Shown one piece after another: positions 35,500 to 46,000 of a DNA stretch of 64,000 nucleotides. Every line of letters begins with the position of its first letter. Position 1 is the first letter of the stretch. The DNA lies in NCBI GenBank assembly GCA_022837485.1, contig JALHHH010000001.1, positions 1 through 64,000 of the forward strand. Reading direction: 5' to 3'. This DNA comes from Bacteroidales bacterium (GTDB lineage: Bacteria > Bacteroidota > Bacteroidia > Bacteroidales > Lentimicrobiaceae). The notes beneath the pieces are model-generated. The model did no database searches and was not told where the DNA came from. It worked only from the letters and a program-made list of their open reading frames with translations. A program made the translations under genes and the position numbers.

Positions 35500-36246
35500 T
35501 TACAGATTTTTTAAAGCCCGGCTGATGCTTTGAATCAGATAAGGATCTTTTTCCACGGCGTTGCCAATGACAAGCAGGTCGGCACCGGCTGCGGCTGCGG
35601 CTGCGGCACTTTCGGGAGTACGTATACCTCCGCCAAGAACCAGGGGAACGCCTATGCTTTGTTTCACCTGTGAGATCATCTGTTGCGATACCGGGTTAAG
35701 CGCTCCGCTTCCAGCGTCCATAAAAATCAGCTGCAGCCCGAGCATTTCGCCGGCCATTGCGGTACACATGGCTATGTCGTCTTTGTCGGAAGGGATGGGA
35801 TCGGAATTGCTCATGTACGAAACCGCTGTGGGGCGGCCGCTTTCAATCAGCATATATCCGGTAGGGATGACTTCCAGTGGGCTTAGTTTAAGATATGGTG
35901 CAGCAACTACGTGCCTGCCGATGAGCATCTCGGCATTACGTCCCGAGATCAGCGACAGGAAAAGTATGGCATCGGCTTTCCAGCTCATTTGCAGGGTGTT
36001 GCCGGGGAAAAGAATCACGGGGATATTTCCGGTTTGCTTCAGAATCCTGATGCATTCATCCATGCGGTTGTTGATCAGCAGGCTTCCGCCTACAAAAAAG
36101 TAGTCGACCCCACTTGCGGCTGCCATTTCGGCAATCTGCTCCAGCCTGCGGTCGTCGGTCTTGTCCGGGTCGATAAGGATGGCCAGTTGCTTCAGCCCTT
36201 CCGAGGTTTTTTTCCTGATGGTCTCAAGTACAGTCATATGTGCCAT
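35500..36246 (-). CDS. Geranylgeranylglyceryl phosphate synthase family (PcrB/GGGPS-like)
   Basis: 248 residues; ATG at 36246 or 36237. A TIM-barrel prenyltransferase that would attach an isoprenyl chain to sn-glycerol 1-phosphate. Family motifs are ILIDPDKTDD near the N-terminus, VDYFFVGGSLL, FPGN, a TGYMLIESG stretch, LIFMDAGSGALNPVSQQM, and the phosphate-binding loops VLGGGIRTPE and LLVIGNAVEKDP. Bacteroidota are known to carry GGGPS-family proteins with GGGP synthase activity in some cases. The product here is unknown, and no downstream ether-lipid gene is nearby. Pairing with an S9 peptidase looks coincidental. Confidence 0.9.
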   Translation of the reverse strand: MAHMTVLETIRKKTSEGLKQLAILIDPDKTDDRRLEQIAEMAAASGVDYFFVGGSLLINNRMDECIRILKQTGNIPVILFPGNTLQMSWKADAILFLSLISGRNAEMLIGRHVVAAPYLKLSPLEVIPTGYMLIESGRPTAVSYMSNSDPIPSDKDDIAMCTAMAGEMLGLQLIFMDAGSGALNPVSQQMISQVKQSIGVPLVLGGGIRTPESAAAAAAAGADLLVIGNAVEKDPYLIQSISRALKNL

Positions 36247-36257
36247 ATTTTTCTCTG

Positions 36258-36265
36258 CAAACCTA
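36258..36265 (-). promoter_or_regulatory. -7 promoter element for the PcrB-like gene and S9 peptidase
   Basis: Minus-strand TAGGTTTG fits TAnnTTTG and lies 12 bases before the ATG at 36246. Confidence 0.45.
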
Positions 36266-36414
36266 AGATTTTTAATGTCATCCCATGCATGGGCAGCAAA
36301 TTAATGAAAATGGGAGCCGGCAGATTCATCGGTAGCCAGATCTTATGCAAATTTTTGATGCATTGATTTATAGCGGCTTGAAACATGCAGGGTGGTTTGC
36401 ATTGAAACTATATG

Positions 36415-36422
36415 TATCTTTG
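36415..36422 (+). promoter_or_regulatory. -7 promoter element of ahcY
   Basis: TATCTTTG followed by CACCCC, similar to the tRNA-type extension. It is about 33 bases before the ATG. No riboswitch-like structure was recognised in the short leader. Confidence 0.6.
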
Positions 36423-36454
36423 CACCCCGAATTTAAAGCGAGAAATCCGATAAA

Positions 36455-37873
36455 ATGAAAGAGATACTGATGGAAACTCTGCCTTATAAAGTTAAAGATA
36501 TTGCCCTGGCTGACTTTGGTCGCAAGGAGATTGAGATTGCCGAAATGGAGATGCCCGGTCTGATGTCGATCCGCCGGAAGTTTTTAGCTTCAAAACCCCT
36601 TCAGGGTTCGCGGATAACCGGTTCGCTCCATATGACCATACAAACGGCCGTACTTATAGAAACGCTTGTTGAGCTGGGTGCCGATGTCCGATGGGCAAGC
36701 TGCAATATTTTTTCAACCCAGGATCATGCTGCTGCTGCCATTGCCAGCCGAGGAATACCTGTATTTGCCTGGAAGGGCGAGACTCTGGAAGAATACTGGT
36801 GGTGTACATTACAGGCATTATCGTTTCCCGGCGGTGAAGGTCCGAACCTTATCGTTGACGACGGTGGCGACGCCACTCTTATGGTTCACAAAGGATACGA
36901 TGCTGAGAAAAATCCCGCATTGCTCGGGCAGCCCGCTTCCAATGCAGAAGAAGCTGCAATTCTGAAAACGCTGAAGATGGCCTATGAAGAAGATAACCAG
37001 CGCTGGCACAGAATGGTTCCCGGCATGCGCGGGGTTTCCGAAGAAACGACTACCGGTGTTCACAGGCTGTATCAGATGATGGAAGCCGGCACCCTGCTCT
37101 TTCCGGCAATTAATGTAAACGATTCCGTAACAAAATCGAAATTCGACAACCTTTACGGATGTCACGAATCGCTGGCCGACGGTATAAAGCGTGCCACCGA
37201 TGTGATGATAGCGGGTAAAGTAGTGGTTGTTCTTGGTTTCGGGGATGTTGGAAAGGGTTGTGCCCGTTCCATGCGTTCGTATGGTGCACGCGTTATTGTA
37301 ACCGAGATAGATCCAATTTGTGCCCTGCAGGCTGCCATGGAAGGTTTTGAAGTTTCAACCGTGGAAGAGGCGCTGAAAGAGGGAAATATTTATGTAACTG
37401 CCACCGGTAACCGCGATGTGATCACCTTTGAACACATGCAGAAGATGAAGGATCAGAGTATTGTCTGCAACATTGGTCATTTCGACAATGAAATTCAGGT
37501 TGAAAAACTAAGCACAACTCCGGGCGTTGCGCACACAAATATAAAGCCTCAGGTTGATAAGTATACCTTTACGGCAGGCAACTCCATCTTTCTGCTGGCC
37601 GAAGGCCGCCTGGTGAATCTCGGTTGTGCTACCGGTCATCCTTCGTTTGTAATGAGCAACTCATTCTCGAATCAGACACTGGCTCAGCTCGATCTTTGGA
37701 GTAATAACTATGAAACCGGAGTATACCGGCTTCCGAAGAAACTGGATGAGGAAGTTGCACGTCTGCATCTTGAGCAGATCGGGGTGAAACTTACTACACT
37801 TACCGACGAACAGGCGGCCTACATAGGCGTTGCCAAAGACGGTCCCTTTAAACCCGAACATTACCGTTACTAA
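36455..37873 (+). CDS. ahcY: Adenosylhomocysteinase
   Basis: 472 residues. It reversibly splits S-adenosylhomocysteine to adenosine and homocysteine, clearing the product of methylation reactions. Visible motifs: [18 protein letters not shown] segment ([18 protein letters not shown]), [32 protein letters not shown], the NAD fold [38 protein letters not shown] and the terminal [12 protein letters not shown]. Full length, no anomalies. The ATG at 36455 is used; a second ATG 15 bases on is possible. Confidence 0.98.
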   Translation: MKEILMETLPYKVKDIALADFGRKEIEIAEMEMPGLMSIRRKFLASKPLQGSRITGSLHMTIQTAVLIETLVELGADVRWASCNIFSTQDHAAAAIASRGIPVFAWKGETLEEYWWCTLQALSFPGGEGPNLIVDDGGDATLMVHKGYDAEKNPALLGQPASNAEEAAILKTLKMAYEEDNQRWHRMVPGMRGVSEETTTGVHRLYQMMEAGTLLFPAINVNDSVTKSKFDNLYGCHESLADGIKRATDVMIAGKVVVVLGFGDVGKGCARSMRSYGARVIVTEIDPICALQAAMEGFEVSTVEEALKEGNIYVTATGNRDVITFEHMQKMKDQSIVCNIGHFDNEIQVEKLSTTPGVAHTNIKPQVDKYTFTAGNSIFLLAEGRLVNLGCATGHPSFVMSNSFSNQTLAQLDLWSNNYETGVYRLPKKLDEEVARLHLEQIGVKLTTLTDEQAAYIGVAKDGPFKPEHYRY

Positions 37874-37901
37874 GCCACAGGTATTATCCGATATTTTTAA
37901 T

Positions 37902-37946
37902 CCGGACAGGAGGAAAACGATTTCATTTTTCTCTTGTCCGGTTTTT
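37902..37946 (+). terminator. Terminator of ahcY
   Basis: ccggaca (37902-37908) / tgtccgg (37935-37941), with the stem partly extended inward, then five T residues. It is 29 bases past the stop. Confidence 0.75.
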
Positions 37947-37974
37947 AACAATGAGGTTTTTGGAAAGCCGGATG

Positions 37975-38391
37975 TTAATTTGAGATTTGCAAGGTATATC
38001 CGTCGTAGCGGGTACGGTATTGTTTCAGACCAATAGTTGCCGGGCCTTCGATGGGCGAACCGTCGGTGAGCAAAAAGCGCGATCCGCATACCGAGTCGAT
38101 GGCAATGATGCCGGAAGGTTCCACCACAACGCGTGCATCCTCTTCGAGTGGGTCGAACGGACAGGCCCGTTCGTAAGCTCTGAATTCGCTGCTGAAAAGT
38201 CTGTAGATGATGATGCCTTTATATCCGCCACTTGAATATACATAGCCCCCGTCCGGAATAAAGTCGAGCGTATTCGGATAGATTACAAAGTTCACATAAA
38301 CGTAGGGGATATTATCCCGTGAATTTTCTTCGCCGCAGGATACTGCAGAAAAGATGAGTGCAAGGGAAAAGAAGATTCTAAGGGCTTTCAT
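37975..38391 (-). CDS. Rieske-like lipoprotein lacking cluster ligands
   Basis: 138 residues from the ATG at 38391 (the longer frame from 38424 adds a leader before the signal). Lipoprotein signal with Cys in SAVSCGEE. The middle reads RACPFDPLEE and later DSVCGSRFLLTDGSPIEGPA, clearly parallel to the Rieske C-x-H and C-P-x-C-H-G-S-x-F boxes. The ligand histidine after the first Cys is replaced by Phe and the second box keeps only one Cys before GSRF. A 2Fe-2S cluster is therefore unlikely. The function is unknown; the fold may serve as a binding module in the envelope. Confidence 0.75.
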   Translation of the reverse strand: MKALRIFFSLALIFSAVSCGEENSRDNIPYVYVNFVIYPNTLDFIPDGGYVYSSGGYKGIIIYRLFSSEFRAYERACPFDPLEEDARVVVEPSGIIAIDSVCGSRFLLTDGSPIEGPATIGLKQYRTRYDGYTLQISN

Positions 38392-38657
38392 CGGGCGGAT
38401 TGTTATTGAAGTAACTAACGGCACGGTAAAATTAATATTTTAATTGCAGCGATAAAAACCGGGGATGAAGCAAGCGGTATTTTCCTGAGATTATAGTATA
38501 ATATAAAGATATACAGACAGATAGGGCTTAAGAACAACAGCTGCGGCACTTATTTAAACAGAAAAAACGACCGAAATGGGTAAATCATCGGGCTGAAACT
38601 TGAAAGGCTTTGCTTCTTTTTATATTTTTACGGTTTATTTCATTAATTCACGGGCTG

Positions 38658-39134
38658 ATGGATGATTTCCTATATATAATAATAGGTATACTGTGGGTAG
38701 TTTACTCGCTTTATACGAGTAAGCAGAAGAAAGAGAGGCAGCGGGCTCTGGAAGAGCAGCGGAAGGCCGGTGGTCCCGTTGTTCAACCAAAGCGTTCGAT
38801 AATCGAGGAGTTTTTAGACCCTGAGGGGAGTAAACCTGAGACCACGGCAGATGAATACAGCGGGGATTATTACCCAAGCGGTTCTTTGGAACAAAGTGAA
38901 GCAGAAGTTTTGGAATCATTTGTTGAGAATCAATCGCTTGAGAAGATAGAGGAGGAGGTATCTGCCGCATATTTTGAACAGCAGTACCTTGCCAGGGCAC
39001 GAGTCGAAACGGTTATGCCTGACAGGGTGCTACCTATGATTGCGGAGGAAGAATTTGCGGATAATCCGGAGGAGGAATTTGATCTCCGAAAAGCAGTGAT
39101 ATACGCTGAGATTCTGAATCCGCGGTACGTTTAG
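38658..39134 (+). CDS. Small single-pass membrane protein, unknown
   Basis: 158 residues from the ATG at 38658; the longer frame from 38610 adds 16 residues. One N-terminal membrane helix (about 3-17, FLYIIIGILWVVYSL), then a basic stretch (KQKKERQRALEEQRK) and a long acidic region, implying the bulk is cytoplasmic. The C-terminal FDLRKAVIYAEILNPRYV resembles a short tail I have seen in uncharacterised Bacteroidota membrane proteins. No function can be given. It stands 126 bases before the TonB-dependent receptor. Confidence 0.75.
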   Translation: MDDFLYIIIGILWVVYSLYTSKQKKERQRALEEQRKAGGPVVQPKRSIIEEFLDPEGSKPETTADEYSGDYYPSGSLEQSEAEVLESFVENQSLEKIEEEVSAAYFEQQYLARARVETVMPDRVLPMIAEEEFADNPEEEFDLRKAVIYAEILNPRYV

Positions 39135-39260
39135 CTCACTTCGGAAATTGTTCAATGGCACTTCAAAAAGTTTTGGAGCTTAAATTATTTTATTGTTACC
39201 TTTACCCGCTTTTTACGGCACACGCAACACAACGAACATTTAACATAAAATTTGAATGGT

Positions 39261-42200
39261 ATGATCAGAAATCTACTGCTAACTATTGGGTTAGTGCTGG
39301 CGTCAACAATGCTGGTATTTTCCCAGTCGGGAACCCTCCGGGGAAAAGTGATCGATAAAACCACAAAAGAACCCATCCCTTTTGTCAACATTATCGTGGA
39401 ACTTGGGGGGACACAGGCTGGCGGCACTACATCGGACTTCGATGGGAACTATACGATCAAACCAATCACACCCGGAAGGTATGATCTGAAAGCCACGTTT
39501 GTTGGATTTAAACCCGTGATGATTCAGGGTCTCATTATCAAATCCGACCAGATTACGTTCCAGAATGTGGAGATGGAATCGACGATGATCGAGATCCAGA
39601 CCTTCGAGGTGGTAGATTACAAAGTTCCCCTGATCGACAAGGATAAAACATCTGTTGGTGCAACCGTAACATCCGAAGAAATCGCCAAGATGCCCAACCG
39701 TTCTGCCAACGCCATTGCAACTACGGTAGGGGGTGTGTTCTCAGCCGACGGTGAGCGGGGAAGCGTTCGTGGACAGCGTTCCGAAGGTACCGTTATGTAT
39801 ATCGACGGTATCAGGGTTCGCGGTTCCTCATCACTTCCCGAATCTGCCATTGAACAGGTATCCGTTATCCTTTCCGGAGTTCCTGCTCAGTACGGAGATG
39901 CTACCGGGGGTATTATCAATGTGACGACCAAAGGCCCCAGCCGTGAATTCGGTGCAGGTATCGAACTTCAGACTTCGCAATACCTGGATGCATACGGTTA
40001 CAACAGGGGCGGACTGAATATGCAGGGTCCACTGCTTTGGAACAAAGACAAAACCAGTTCACTGCTCGGCTACTTTATAGCTGGAGAAGTTGTTTATAAC
40101 CAAGACAGCCGTCCAACAGCTACCGGAGTCTATAAGGTAAAAGACGATGTTCTCCGCGCCATAGAAGCCAATCCCCTCCGTCTCTCGGGAACCGGTTTCG
40201 GGACCTATTACAATTCGAACTTCATCCGGATGAGCGACCTTGAACATTCAAAGTCAACACCCAATACCGAAAATATTGATGTCAACGCCTCCGGGAAAAT
40301 CGACATCAAAACCGGTCCGAACATCAACCTCTCTCTTGGTGCTTCCATTAACTACAGCGACAGAAAGGCATTCAGTTTTACCCAGACGATGTTCAATTAC
40401 GATAAAAATGCTCAGGTTACCGATAATACCTGGAGGGTGTTTGGCCGCTTTACACAACGCTTTCCTACCGATCGTGAGAGCAAGTCGCTGATAAAGAACG
40501 TTTACTATACCATTCAGGCCGACTATACCAAGTACGACCAAACCGTTCAGGATTCCGAACACAGAGATAACCTTTTCAACTATGGTTATCTTGGTAAATA
40601 CGAAACCCATAAGATCCGCTCGTATGAGTATGGGTTTGACACCATCACAAAAAAATACGGTTACATCCATAACGGATTTATGGATACCCTGGTAGCTTTT
40701 ACACCGGGACTGGCAAACCCGATTACATCAAATTATACCCGCCAGTATTACGAATTGTATCCTGAGAGCTTTTATCACAACAACCTGAATAACATCATTT
40801 CGGGTGGTGGTCTAATCAACGGAATGGGTGCTACTTCCGTATACGGACTCTGGGGCAGCCCGGGTGCAAACCAGGCAGGCTACCAGCGGGTGGATAATGA
40901 GCAGTACTCAATAAACGCCAATGCTTCCGCCGATATCGGAAACCATGCCCTTCAGTTCGGATTTATCTATGAGCAGCGTGTTGACCGCTATTATTCCTAT
41001 GGTCCTACCGGCCTATGGAGCCTGATGCGCGGTCTTACCAACGCCCATATCGAACAGCTTGACGTGATGAATCCCAAAATGGTTTACCTCGACGGCGTCT
41101 TCATGGATACCATATATTATGACCGCCGCTACGATGCACTCTCACAGCGCTTTTTCGACAAGAGTCTGCGCCAGCGTATAGGACTGCCTACGGATGGAAC
41201 CGATTGGGTTGATGTTGATTCGTACGATGTTAATGCTATGACCATCAATTATTACGATGCAAATGGCAAGATGCATACGGCAAACCTCAGCCAGGGTCTC
41301 AGCATCGATATGTTCTCAGCCGACGAGCTTTTTAACAATGGTGAGAACCTCGCTGCCTACAGCGGATACACTTACACCGGACAGCGCATCAGCATGAAAG
41401 ACAGCCCCAGTTTCGACGACTTCTTTACCAAACGTGATGCCAACGGAAATTACACCCGTGAAATAGCACCTTTCTCGCCAATTTATATGGCAGGGTATAT
41501 TCAGGATAAATTCGCCTTCGACGATCTTATTTTCAACGTTGGAGTCAGGGTAGACCGCTTCGATGCCAATCAGCAGGTTCTTACCGATCCTTACACCATT
41601 TATCCCGCTCTAAGCGTACGTGATGTAAGAGACCTTGGTGCACATCCTCAGAATATGGGTGAAGACTTCGTGGTATACGTTGATAATATGAAGAACCCAA
41701 CCACCATTATGGGATACCGCGACGGCGATACCTGGTACAATGCCGAAGGTTTGATCGTTACCGATCCCTCCATCGCACTGGATGCCGGAAATGGTGTAAT
41801 TCCCTATCTGGCCGATCGCAACAACGTTACGGTTACTTCAAAGGCTTTCAGCGATTACGAACCCCAGATATCGGTAATGCCGCGTATATCTTTCTCATTC
41901 CCAATCTCGGATGAAGCCCTGTTCTTTGCTCACTACGATGTACTTACCCAGCGTCCCACCTATGCATTGCGTATGAACCCGCTGGATTACTTCTTCCTGC
42001 CAGTTCTTGGAAGTCCGACAATCAACAATCCTAACCTGAGACCCGAAAAGACCATTGACTATGAACTTGGATTCCAGCAGAGGCTGACCAATTCATCTTC
42101 ACTTACTCTGTCGGCCTATTATCGTGAGATCAGGGATCAGATCCAGGCTTTCCGTTATACGGCAGCATATCCCAAAACTTATTACTCCTATAATAACATC

Positions 42201-42950
42201 GACTTTTCAACCGTCAAGGGTCTTACCGTTACCTACGACCTTCGCCGTACGGCGAATGCCAGGGTAAGGGCAAGTTATACACTTCAGTTTGCTAACGGAA
42301 CCGGTTCGGATCCCGAATTTGCAAAAGGACTCATTCAGACAGGACAGCCCAACCTTCGTACGCTGTTCCCCCTAAGCTTCGACCGTCGTCATGCTCTTAA
42401 CCTGATGCTTGACTACCGCTTTGCTGACGGAAAAGAATACAGTGGTCCTGTAATCCGCCGCACAAAAACCGACGCTACGGGAGCAGAAGTTACCAAGTCG
42501 GTCCAGGTTCTCAAAAATACCGGTGTTAACTTCACCATCTTCGGAGGATCGGGAACGCCTTACACCAAGTCGAGCAGGATCTTCCCACTTGGACAGACCG
42601 GAATTATCGATGGTTCGGTTAACGGATCAAGGCTTCCCTGGCAGTTCAGGATCGATGGTCGTGTCGATAAGGATATCAACCTGAGCTGGGGAGAGGGCAA
42701 ACGTGAATCGTACCTGAACGTATATCTGCAGGTACTCAACATCCTTGACTCGAAGAATATCATGAGTGTTTATTCTGCTACCGGTAATCCTGATGACGAC
42801 GGATACCTTGCTGCTGCTGAGTATCAGACACAAATCAACACACAGCTCGATACACAGGCATACAGGGACCTATACAGTATCAGGATCAACAGCCCATTCA
42901 ACTACAGTCTGCCCCGTCAGATCCGCCTTGGACTTATTTTCAACTTCTGA
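39261..42950 (+). CDS. TonB-dependent receptor with carboxypeptidase-regulatory-like domain
   Basis: 1229 residues from the ATG at 39261 (a TTG nine bases earlier was rejected). Signal peptide about 1-22. A CarboxypepD_reg-like beta-sandwich follows (GTLRGKVIDKTTKEPIPFVN to about residue 110). The plug domain carries MPNRSANAIATTVGGVFS and SVILSGVPAQYGDATGGIIN. A very long beta-barrel ends in RLGLIFNF with terminal aromatic, as outer-membrane barrels do. Such receptors import nutrients or, in some Bacteroidota, take part in surface-protein handling. No SusD homologue follows; the next genes are a giant T9SS substrate and a PorV paralogue, collinear with short gaps. Confidence 0.92.
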   Translation: MIRNLLLTIGLVLASTMLVFSQSGTLRGKVIDKTTKEPIPFVNIIVELGGTQAGGTTSDFDGNYTIKPITPGRYDLKATFVGFKPVMIQGLIIKSDQITFQNVEMESTMIEIQTFEVVDYKVPLIDKDKTSVGATVTSEEIAKMPNRSANAIATTVGGVFSADGERGSVRGQRSEGTVMYIDGIRVRGSSSLPESAIEQVSVILSGVPAQYGDATGGIINVTTKGPSREFGAGIELQTSQYLDAYGYNRGGLNMQGPLLWNKDKTSSLLGYFIAGEVVYNQDSRPTATGVYKVKDDVLRAIEANPLRLSGTGFGTYYNSNFIRMSDLEHSKSTPNTENIDVNASGKIDIKTGPNINLSLGASINYSDRKAFSFTQTMFNYDKNAQVTDNTWRVFGRFTQRFPTDRESKSLIKNVYYTIQADYTKYDQTVQDSEHRDNLFNYGYLGKYETHKIRSYEYGFDTITKKYGYIHNGFMDTLVAFTPGLANPITSNYTRQYYELYPESFYHNNLNNIISGGGLINGMGATSVYGLWGSPGANQAGYQRVDNEQYSINANASADIGNHALQFGFIYEQRVDRYYSYGPTGLWSLMRGLTNAHIEQLDVMNPKMVYLDGVFMDTIYYDRRYDALSQRFFDKSLRQRIGLPTDGTDWVDVDSYDVNAMTINYYDANGKMHTANLSQGLSIDMFSADELFNNGENLAAYSGYTYTGQRISMKDSPSFDDFFTKRDANGNYTREIAPFSPIYMAGYIQDKFAFDDLIFNVGVRVDRFDANQQVLTDPYTIYPALSVRDVRDLGAHPQNMGEDFVVYVDNMKNPTTIMGYRDGDTWYNAEGLIVTDPSIALDAGNGVIPYLADRNNVTVTSKAFSDYEPQISVMPRISFSFPISDEALFFAHYDVLTQRPTYALRMNPLDYFFLPVLGSPTINNPNLRPEKTIDYELGFQQRLTNSSSLTLSAYYREIRDQIQAFRYTAAYPKTYYSYNNIDFSTVKGLTVTYDLRRTANARVRASYTLQFANGTGSDPEFAKGLIQTGQPNLRTLFPLSFDRRHALNLMLDYRFADGKEYSGPVIRRTKTDATGAEVTKSVQVLKNTGVNFTIFGGSGTPYTKSSRIFPLGQTGIIDGSVNGSRLPWQFRIDGRVDKDINLSWGEGKRESYLNVYLQVLNILDSKNIMSVYSATGNPDDDGYLAAAEYQTQINTQLDTQAYRDLYSIRINSPFNYSLPRQIRLGLIFNF

Positions 42951-43012
42951 TCACTGAGTGAGACCAAACTAAACTCGAAAACGTAACGACACGCATTATA
43001 AAATTCCCGATT

Positions 43013-46000
43013 ATGAAAAATATTGTTCGTTTACCTTTAGTAACATTTCTCTGTATCCTCCTGGCCGTGCCGGGTCATGCAGAATACTATAAGGGCACCA
43101 GGAAGTCGGGTGTTGCCGAAGTAAAGGCAACCGCTGCCGGCTGTCTTCCGGGTGCAGGCTTCAAATATTTGGAGATCAACAATGTCAGAACCCGTATTAA
43201 TACCGGTGGTGACATGTGGTGGGACTTTGAAGTTGCCCAATACGAGATTCCCAAAGGATCGCGTAAGACTTCCATGTTCTCCGCTGCTCTCTGGGTTGGT
43301 GGTATTGACGTCAACGATCAGCTAAAACTTGCTGCTCTCCGTTTTCGTCAGGGTCCCAATACGGGTGCTCCCGGAACGGGTAACGACTTCTGGCCCGGTC
43401 CTCTTACCATCGATGGTACAGCTGCCATTGGTGAAGAGACCTGCGCCGAATACGACAGACTGTTCCCCATTACCCGTGCCGAAATCGATGAGTATCTGGC
43501 CTGGTGGGACAACAGAGCTGCTTTCCCCGGTTACCAGATTCCGCAGTCAATTCTCGAATGGCCTGCCCATGGCGATATTTCCAAAAAGCAAAGCTATTAC
43601 CTGGCGCCGTTTTTCGACCGCTCGGGGGATGGCACCTACGATCCGGAAGACGGGGATTATCCTTACTACGACATCAATAACGAGCTTTGTCACTCCACTA
43701 CTCCTACCAAGGAAGGTGAGGAAGGCATCGTTCGTGGTGGTTTGCTGGCCGACCAGGTAATAAAGGGCGATGCCACCCTCTGGTGGGTATTTAACGATAA
43801 AGGAAATATCCATACTGAAACGGAAGGTACTCCGATTGGTCTTGAAATCCGCGCCCAGGCGTTTGGATTTGCTACCAACGATGAGATCAACAACATGACT
43901 TTCTACAGTTATGAAATCATCAACCGTTCTACATACCGCCTTACCGGTACCTATTTCAGTCAGTGGGTTGATACCGACCTTGGTTTTGCAACCGACGATT
44001 ACGTAGGTTGCGATGTTAACCGCGGACTTGGATATTCATACAACGGAAAGCCCAAAGATGGTGACGGACAGTACTGGGCATACGGCGATCAGCCTCCTGC
44101 AATCGGAGTCGACTTCTTCCAGGGGCCTTACATGGATCCTGACGGGTCAGATAATCCTTCGTTCCGGGGTGACGGAAAGCTTGGACCTACGTTTAACGGA
44201 GATTGCAGCATCGTAAGTCTTAACGGCTCATACCTCGATATGAGCTATGGAGAACCCGATAACCTTCAGACGGGTAGCTTCATTGTACGGTCAGAGGCCA
44301 TCAACGGAGTTAACTTCGGAAACGGCATCGTAGATGATGAGCGTTTCGGAATGCGCAGGTTTGTTTACCACAACAACAGTGGTGTTCCCGATTACATGAC
44401 TGACCCCGACCGTGCACCGCAGTATTACAATCTGCTCCGCGGTATCTGGAAAGACAATACCAAGATGATGTATGGCGGAAATGCACACGCTTCTTCAGGA
44501 GCTTACGGCCCTGCCTGCGACTTTATGTTCCCCGGTGATACCGATGAGTGCGATTGGGGTACTGGTGGTATTCCTCCTGCCGGTGATAAATACTGGACAG
44601 AAGAAGTTGCACAAAACCAACCTCACGACCGTCGTTTTATGCAGTCGGCCGGACCCTTTATTCTTGAGCCGGGCGCTGTTAACTATATTACCGTTGGTAT
44701 TCCCTGGGCACGTGCTGCTTCGGGAGGCCCATGGGCATCCGTGAAGCTGCTGCAGGTTGTTGACGATAAATGTCAGCTTCTGTTCGACAACTGTTTTGCC
44801 GTCGTAAGTGGTCCCAATGCTCCGGATCTTACCATCCGCGAACTGAACCGGGAGTTTGTATTCTACATCACCAACCGCAAGACCAACGATGCAGGAAACA
44901 ACTTCAACGAATCATACAAAGAGCTGGATCCGGCCATCCTGGCCGTTGCCAACAGCACCGGTTATGACTTCGATCCTTACTATCGTTTCGAGGGATACCA
45001 GGTATTCCAGCTGAAGGATGCCAATGTTTCCATTGCCGACATTCACGATCAGTCCAAAGCACGTCTGGTATTCCAGGCAGACGTCAAGAATGGCGTAAAG
45101 CAACTCGTAAACCATAACTTTGATCAATCCCTGAATGCCAATGTTCCGGTGGAGGAGGTGTTTGGTGCCGACCTTGGTATTACACATACATTCCGACTCA
45201 ACGAGGATGCTTTCACAGGACAGACTCTTGTTAATCACAAACAGTATTATTATCTGGCCCTGGCATACGGTTACAATGAATACATGAAATACAGTGCCGA
45301 TCCGGGATCTCAGGAAGCCGGAATTATTGGGCTGGATGGACAGAAACGCACGTATCTGGCCGGACGGAAGAATATTAAGGTATACACCGGTATTCCGCAC
45401 ATTCAGGTTGGCACAACCATGGCTAACGCAAAATACGGTGACGGAGTAGAGATTACCAGGCTACAGGGCCAGGGTAACGGTGGTAACCTCCTCGAGATGA
45501 GTGATGAGACCATTGCCGAGATTCTCTCGAAGGAACCGGTTAGCCCCACCAACCCCATGGGCAGCCCGAATTATCCGATTGCGTATGAAGTTAAATACAA
45601 ATCGGGTCGCGGTCCTCTGAATGTTAAAGTAATCGATCCGCTGAGTGTCAAGAATACCGAGTATATCCTGGAGTTTGACTCACTGATGCCGTATTACTAC
45701 AAAATCGGCGCTGACAGTGCTCTCAGCACCACGGCGTCCTGGAGATTAATCGATCTGAAAACAAACACCGTTTATCGAAGCGATACAACAACTTCGTTTG
45801 TCAATGAGCAGTTATTCCCTGATCTTGGGCTTTCCATTACAATAGGTCAGATACTCGATCCGGGTCCATATAAGATTGGTACCAATGCCGATCAGGATCC
45901 CATATGGGATATCATTCTGCCGAACAACGGACTTCTCTCGTCGACCTTCCGTTTTGCCGACAGCTCCAAAACCTGGATAACAGGACTTCCGGATGTTGAC

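Noticed and set aside
36300..36454. SAH or SAM riboswitch before ahcY
   Set aside because: The predicted leader is only about 30 bases and shows no conserved riboswitch core.
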